NCBI GenBank assembly: GCA_002404795.1
Contig: DHKK01000065.1
Span: forward strand, 15,121 to 21,812
Direction: 5' to 3'
From: Clostridiales bacterium UBA4696
GTDB lineage: Bacteria > Bacillota > Clostridia > Oscillospirales > Oscillospiraceae
DNA: 6,692 bases
The translations under genes and the position numbers were made by a program. Each line of letters starts with the position of its first letter. Position 1 is the stretch's first letter. The notes under the pieces were generated by a model. The model saw only the letters and a list, made by a program, of their open reading frames with translations. It searched no databases and had not been told where the DNA came from. Positions 6,554 to 6,692 of this stretch are shown in pieces.

Positions 6554-6577
6554 TGAGAAAAAGAGGCGGGTTTTATT
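6545..6577 (+). terminator. Intrinsic terminator of the T-box (attenuator)
   Basis: CCCGCCTCTT (6545-6554) pairs perfectly with AAGAGGCGGG (6561-6570) across the loop GAGAAA, followed by the T-rich tract TTTTATT (6571-6577). The 10-bp GC-rich stem forms when charged or no tRNA-Cys is bound and stops transcription before cysE. No terminator is seen between pgsA and this point, so it would also end transcripts running on from the recA-pgsA unit. Confidence 0.95.
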
Positions 6578-6597
6578 GTGATTTGGAGGAGCTGTCT

Positions 6598-6692
6598 TTG
6601 CATCTGTTGGAGGATATCCGGGCATACAAAAGAAACGACCCTGCCGCGCGCTCGGCGATCGAGGTCGTGCTGCTGTACAACGGCCTGCACGC
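6598..6692 (+). CDS. cysE: Serine O-acetyltransferase CysE, N-terminal fragment (runs off window)
   Basis: CysE makes O-acetylserine from serine and acetyl-CoA, the first committed step of cysteine synthesis. Only 31 codons are present. The pattern LLEDIRAYKRNDPAARSAIEV followed by LLYNGLHA closely matches the N-terminal helical region of CysE (typically ED-I-A---RDPAA-S--EV-L-Y-G-HA); the left-handed helix catalytic domain lies beyond the window. The start is taken as TTG at 6598 because GGAGGA (6585-6590) precedes it by 7 bases. An in-frame TTG at 6583 has no ribosome-binding site, only the terminator tail. No ATG or GTG start fits. Control by the upstream T-box, responding to uncharged tRNA-Cys, agrees with this product. 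A cysteinyl-tRNA synthetase gene often follows in this arrangement, but that is not visible here. Confidence 0.88.
   Translation, partial: MHLLEDIRAYKRNDPAARSAIEVVLLYNGLH

Larger units (their letters stand above)
6357..6577 (+). promoter_or_regulatory. T-box riboswitch leader, probably tRNA-Cys specific
   Basis: T-box leaders bind uncharged tRNA and then read through a terminator. Stem I can be folded by hand. CGC (6371-6373) pairs with GCG (6472-6474). A K-turn follows, with bulge GTT and tandem GA on one strand (6374-6378) facing TGA (6469-6471). CGAA (6380-6383) pairs with TTCG (6465-6468). A loop E motif faces AGTA (6387-6390) with GAA (6456-6458). CCGCA pairs with TGCGG (6391-6395, 6451-6455), and GCTTTT with AAAAGC (6401-6406, 6442-6447). 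The AG bulge CAGAGAGC is at 6408-6415 and the distal loop, TCGGCTGCAAA, at 6424-6434. In the specifier loop, UGC (6461-6463, Cys) is followed by a purine and then the lower helix. Two short hairpins (6476-6486, 6491-6508) lead to the T-box sequence AGAGTGGAACCGCG (6521-6534). Its TGGA would pair with a U discriminator, as in tRNA-Cys. The specifier register is less certain than the T-box call. Confidence 0.93.

Noticed and set aside
6363..6581. Possible 72-residue protein in the pgsA-cysE gap
   Set aside because: The stretch is fully explained by the T-box RNA and its terminator; the peptide has no ribosome-binding site or protein motif.
1..6692. A new defence, mobile or biosynthetic system
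   Set aside because: All coding space is taken by conserved housekeeping genes. There are no direct repeats, transposase, integrase, attachment-site duplications or orphan accessory genes.

Overview
The window is a compact, GC-rich stretch of bacterial core genome. Every gene lies on the + strand. The gene set (YqhQ/DUF1385, PrmC, RecA-RecX, RimO, PgsA, and a T-box in front of a serine acetyltransferase gene), the strong GGAGG ribosome-binding sites, the Gram-positive type SOS box and the T-box riboswitch point to a Firmicute. The high GC content and protein style suggest a GC-rich Clostridia lineage such as the Oscillospirales, but this placement is inference; no marker here fixes the genus. 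I see no mobile element, CRISPR array, tRNA or rRNA gene, or foreign-looking segment.

Layout. Bases 1-822 carry the C-terminal part of a membrane sensor histidine kinase whose 5' end lies outside the window. Nine bases later comes yqhQ (832-1791), which overlaps prmC (1785-2645) by 7 bases. These three look like the tail of one transcription unit. A 72-base gap (2646-2717) holds a well-formed promoter (TTGATT-N17-TATAGT with an extended -10) overlapped by a LexA/SOS-type operator. It is followed by recA (2718-3815), recX (3815-4456), rimO (4453-5799) and pgsA (5783-6325). All junctions in this second unit overlap (1, 4 and 17 bases), so translation is probably coupled. DNA repair (RecA and its modulator RecX) is therefore physically linked to ribosome modification (RimO) and phospholipid synthesis (PgsA).

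A third unit starts exactly at the end of pgsA. A near-consensus promoter (TTGACA-N17-TATGAT) overlaps the pgsA stop codon and drives a leader of about 220 bases. I can fold this leader by hand into a full T-box riboswitch: K-turn, loop E/specifier loop, AG bulge, distal loop, antiterminator with the T-box bulge, and a 10-bp terminator. The leader is followed by the start of cysE (6598 to the window end, TTG start). The UGGA acceptor-binding sequence and a UGC triplet in the specifier loop both fit tRNA-Cys, which matches a gene for the first committed step of cysteine synthesis.

I did not find a convincing new biological system. The most rewarding parts are regulatory: the Cys T-box with a compensated change in its antiterminator helix, the overlapping recA promoter and operator, and an extra perfect palindrome at the predicted recA transcription start.
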